From Vulcanisaeta distributa JCM 11216 (lineage in GTDB: Archaea > Thermoproteota > Thermoprotei > Thermoproteales > Thermocladiaceae): 64,000 nucleotides of DNA. A model generated the notes under the pieces. It worked only from the letters and a program-made list of their open reading frames with translations, made no database searches and was not told the origin of the DNA. The position numbers and the translations under genes are program-made. Each line of letters opens with the position of its first letter. Position 1 is the stretch's first letter. Location: positions 1 to 64,000 of the forward strand of contig NZ_BBBI01000007.1 of NCBI RefSeq assembly GCF_001315985.1, in the 5' to 3' direction. Below are positions 63,425-64,000 of this stretch, one piece after another.

Positions 63425-63501
63425 TGGCGGGCCCGGTGGGATTCGAACCCACGACCTATGGGTTAAAAGCCCACCGCTCTACCTGGCTGAGCTACGGGCC
63501 C
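63425..63501 (-). tRNA. tRNA-Lys (anticodon TTT), with encoded CCA
   Basis: Reads GGGCCCGTAGCTCAGCCAGG from 63501, with acceptor stem GGGCCCG/CGGGCCC, anticodon stem and loop GGGCTTTTAACCC giving anticodon TTT, T arm GTGGGTTCGAATCCCAC, discriminator G and a genome-encoded CCA. No intron is seen. All stems are complete. Confidence 0.95.
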
Positions 63502-63554
63502 GTATTCATTAATTATTTGTACTTTTAAGGTTTTATGTTGCCTTAGTTTTTTAA

Positions 63555-63920
63555 TTGCGGTATTTTTATTATGCTGTGTCTTCGATTGTTGATGTTAGGC
63601 TTGGTGATTACCATGGTGAGTGGGTTTTGGATAGTGGTGTTGTTAGGTATGTTGAGCATATGGGTGGTGATGTTATTGAGGCCGAACTTGAGGGCTGTGG
63701 TGAGGATTACACCGATTGTGTTATTGACGATGTCGTTAAGAGATTTGGTGATGAGCTTAAGCTCCCAAGGTCTGTTCTTGGTTCGGTGAGGGCTAGGCTT
63801 AAGGCCCTTGGTTTCCCATTGGTGATTACGCTGCGTGAGGAGGTTAATGTCTCAATTGTTGAGTTCAGGGGTAAGAACGGCAATGCCCAATTGATTATTC
63901 GCTATCAACTTATTTCCTGA
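63555..63920 (+). CDS. Hypothetical soluble protein
   Basis: 121 residues from TTG 63555; a GTG at 63576 is an alternative. TTTTAAGG about 30 bases upstream is a possible TATA element. Not recognised. It has a beta-rich start VDVRLGDYHGEWVLDSG, an acidic centre GGDVIEAELEGCGEDY with DCVIDDVVKRFG, and ends VNVSIVEFRGKNGNAQLIIRY. The last 11 bases overlap the converging membrane gene. Confidence 0.5.
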   Translation: MRYFYYAVSSIVDVRLGDYHGEWVLDSGVVRYVEHMGGDVIEAELEGCGEDYTDCVIDDVVKRFGDELKLPRSVLGSVRARLKALGFPLVITLREEVNVSIVEFRGKNGNAQLIIRYQLIS

Positions 63921-64000
63921 GGAGGATTACCCTGAGCACCGCGTATAGTATGAATGCGACTATGAATATTACAAGGGCCAATAGCGCTATTCCGCCGAGT
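63910..64000 (-). CDS. C-terminal end of a membrane protein, cut by the window edge
   Basis: The minus frame reads LGGIALLALVIFIVAFILYA then VLRVILLRK and stops at 63910-63912. This is one hydrophobic helix with a basic tail, typical of a membrane protein's last segment. The rest lies past the window end, so no function is given. Confidence 0.6.
   Translation of the reverse strand, partial: LGGIALLALVIFIVAFILYAVLRVILLRK

Noticed and set aside
1-64000. CRISPR arrays, insertion sequences or long direct repeats
   Set aside because: I saw no spaced repeats or transposase; only the short G/C tracts recur.

Overview
The window looks like the chromosome of a hyperthermophilic crenarchaeon of the Thermoproteaceae, probably near Vulcanisaeta, Caldivirga or Thermocladium. 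The evidence is archaeal information genes (EF-1 alpha, aIF2 gamma, uS10, uS2, L34e), a LysW-carrier lysine/arginine pathway, PaREP1-family genes, short TATA-to-start distances typical of leaderless genes, and a reduced RNase P RNA like the type T form known from Pyrobaculum, Caldivirga and Vulcanisaeta. I saw no CRISPR array, insertion sequence or origin.

The main caution concerns data quality. More than 100 runs of G or C are close to seven bases long. Where an invariant protein motif fixes the expected length, the run should usually be 4 (sometimes 5 or 6). A 4-to-7 change adds one Gly or Pro in frame, as in LysW EDWGE read as EDWGGE and pyruvate kinase ARGDLG read as ARGGDLG. A 5-to-7 or 6-to-7 change breaks the frame. 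Single bases are also missing elsewhere. About half of the conserved genes, including essential ones (leuS, EF-1 alpha, enolase, glnA), are therefore split into pieces. I annotate each as one gene and mark the breaks; sequencing or consensus error is the likeliest cause.

Layout. 1-1755: end of thiC, a Cys-containing unknown gene and a broken PaREP1 gene. 1854-20248: amino-acid block with lysY, a divergent LysX-like gene, lysX, lysJ, a homocitrate-synthase-like gene, lysK, a second lysX/argX, lysW, lysZ, an aminotransferase, carAB, argH, a MetE-like gene and argG. Together these could build lysine (via aminoadipate) and arginine (via glutamate) on the LysW carrier and finish arginine from carbamoyl phosphate. 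20303-24615: an M16 peptidase pair, then rps10 and EF-1 alpha. 24691-31963: molybdenum hydroxylase block (coxG, MFS transporter, VKOR, moaB, xdhC, coxS, coxM, coxL). 32012-39952: a structured hairpin, leuS, a CBS protein, membrane proteins, an orphan Cas4-like nuclease and pyk. 40218-42408: a Lys/Glu micropeptide, rnpB, aIF2 gamma and a PIN protein. 42436-45432: nitrogen genes amtB and glnA. 45646-53438: thioredoxin, a TatD-like gene, trm10, L34e, cmk, Memo, uS2 and enolase. 53523-60715: HAD phosphatase, nnr, PEP carboxykinase and a DEAD-box helicase.

60845-63501 is a small accessory island: a HEPN/nucleotidyltransferase toxin-antitoxin pair, a decayed tRNA 3' end, and an unrecognised overlapping three-gene operon that ends in a PIN-like nuclease, followed by an intact tRNA-Lys. 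This is the best candidate here for an undescribed system. Stretches without a recognised gene: 39953-40217 (AT-rich, only the micropeptide promoter seen), 49485-49704, 57499-57722, 61617-61838 and 63180-63424 (nothing identified).
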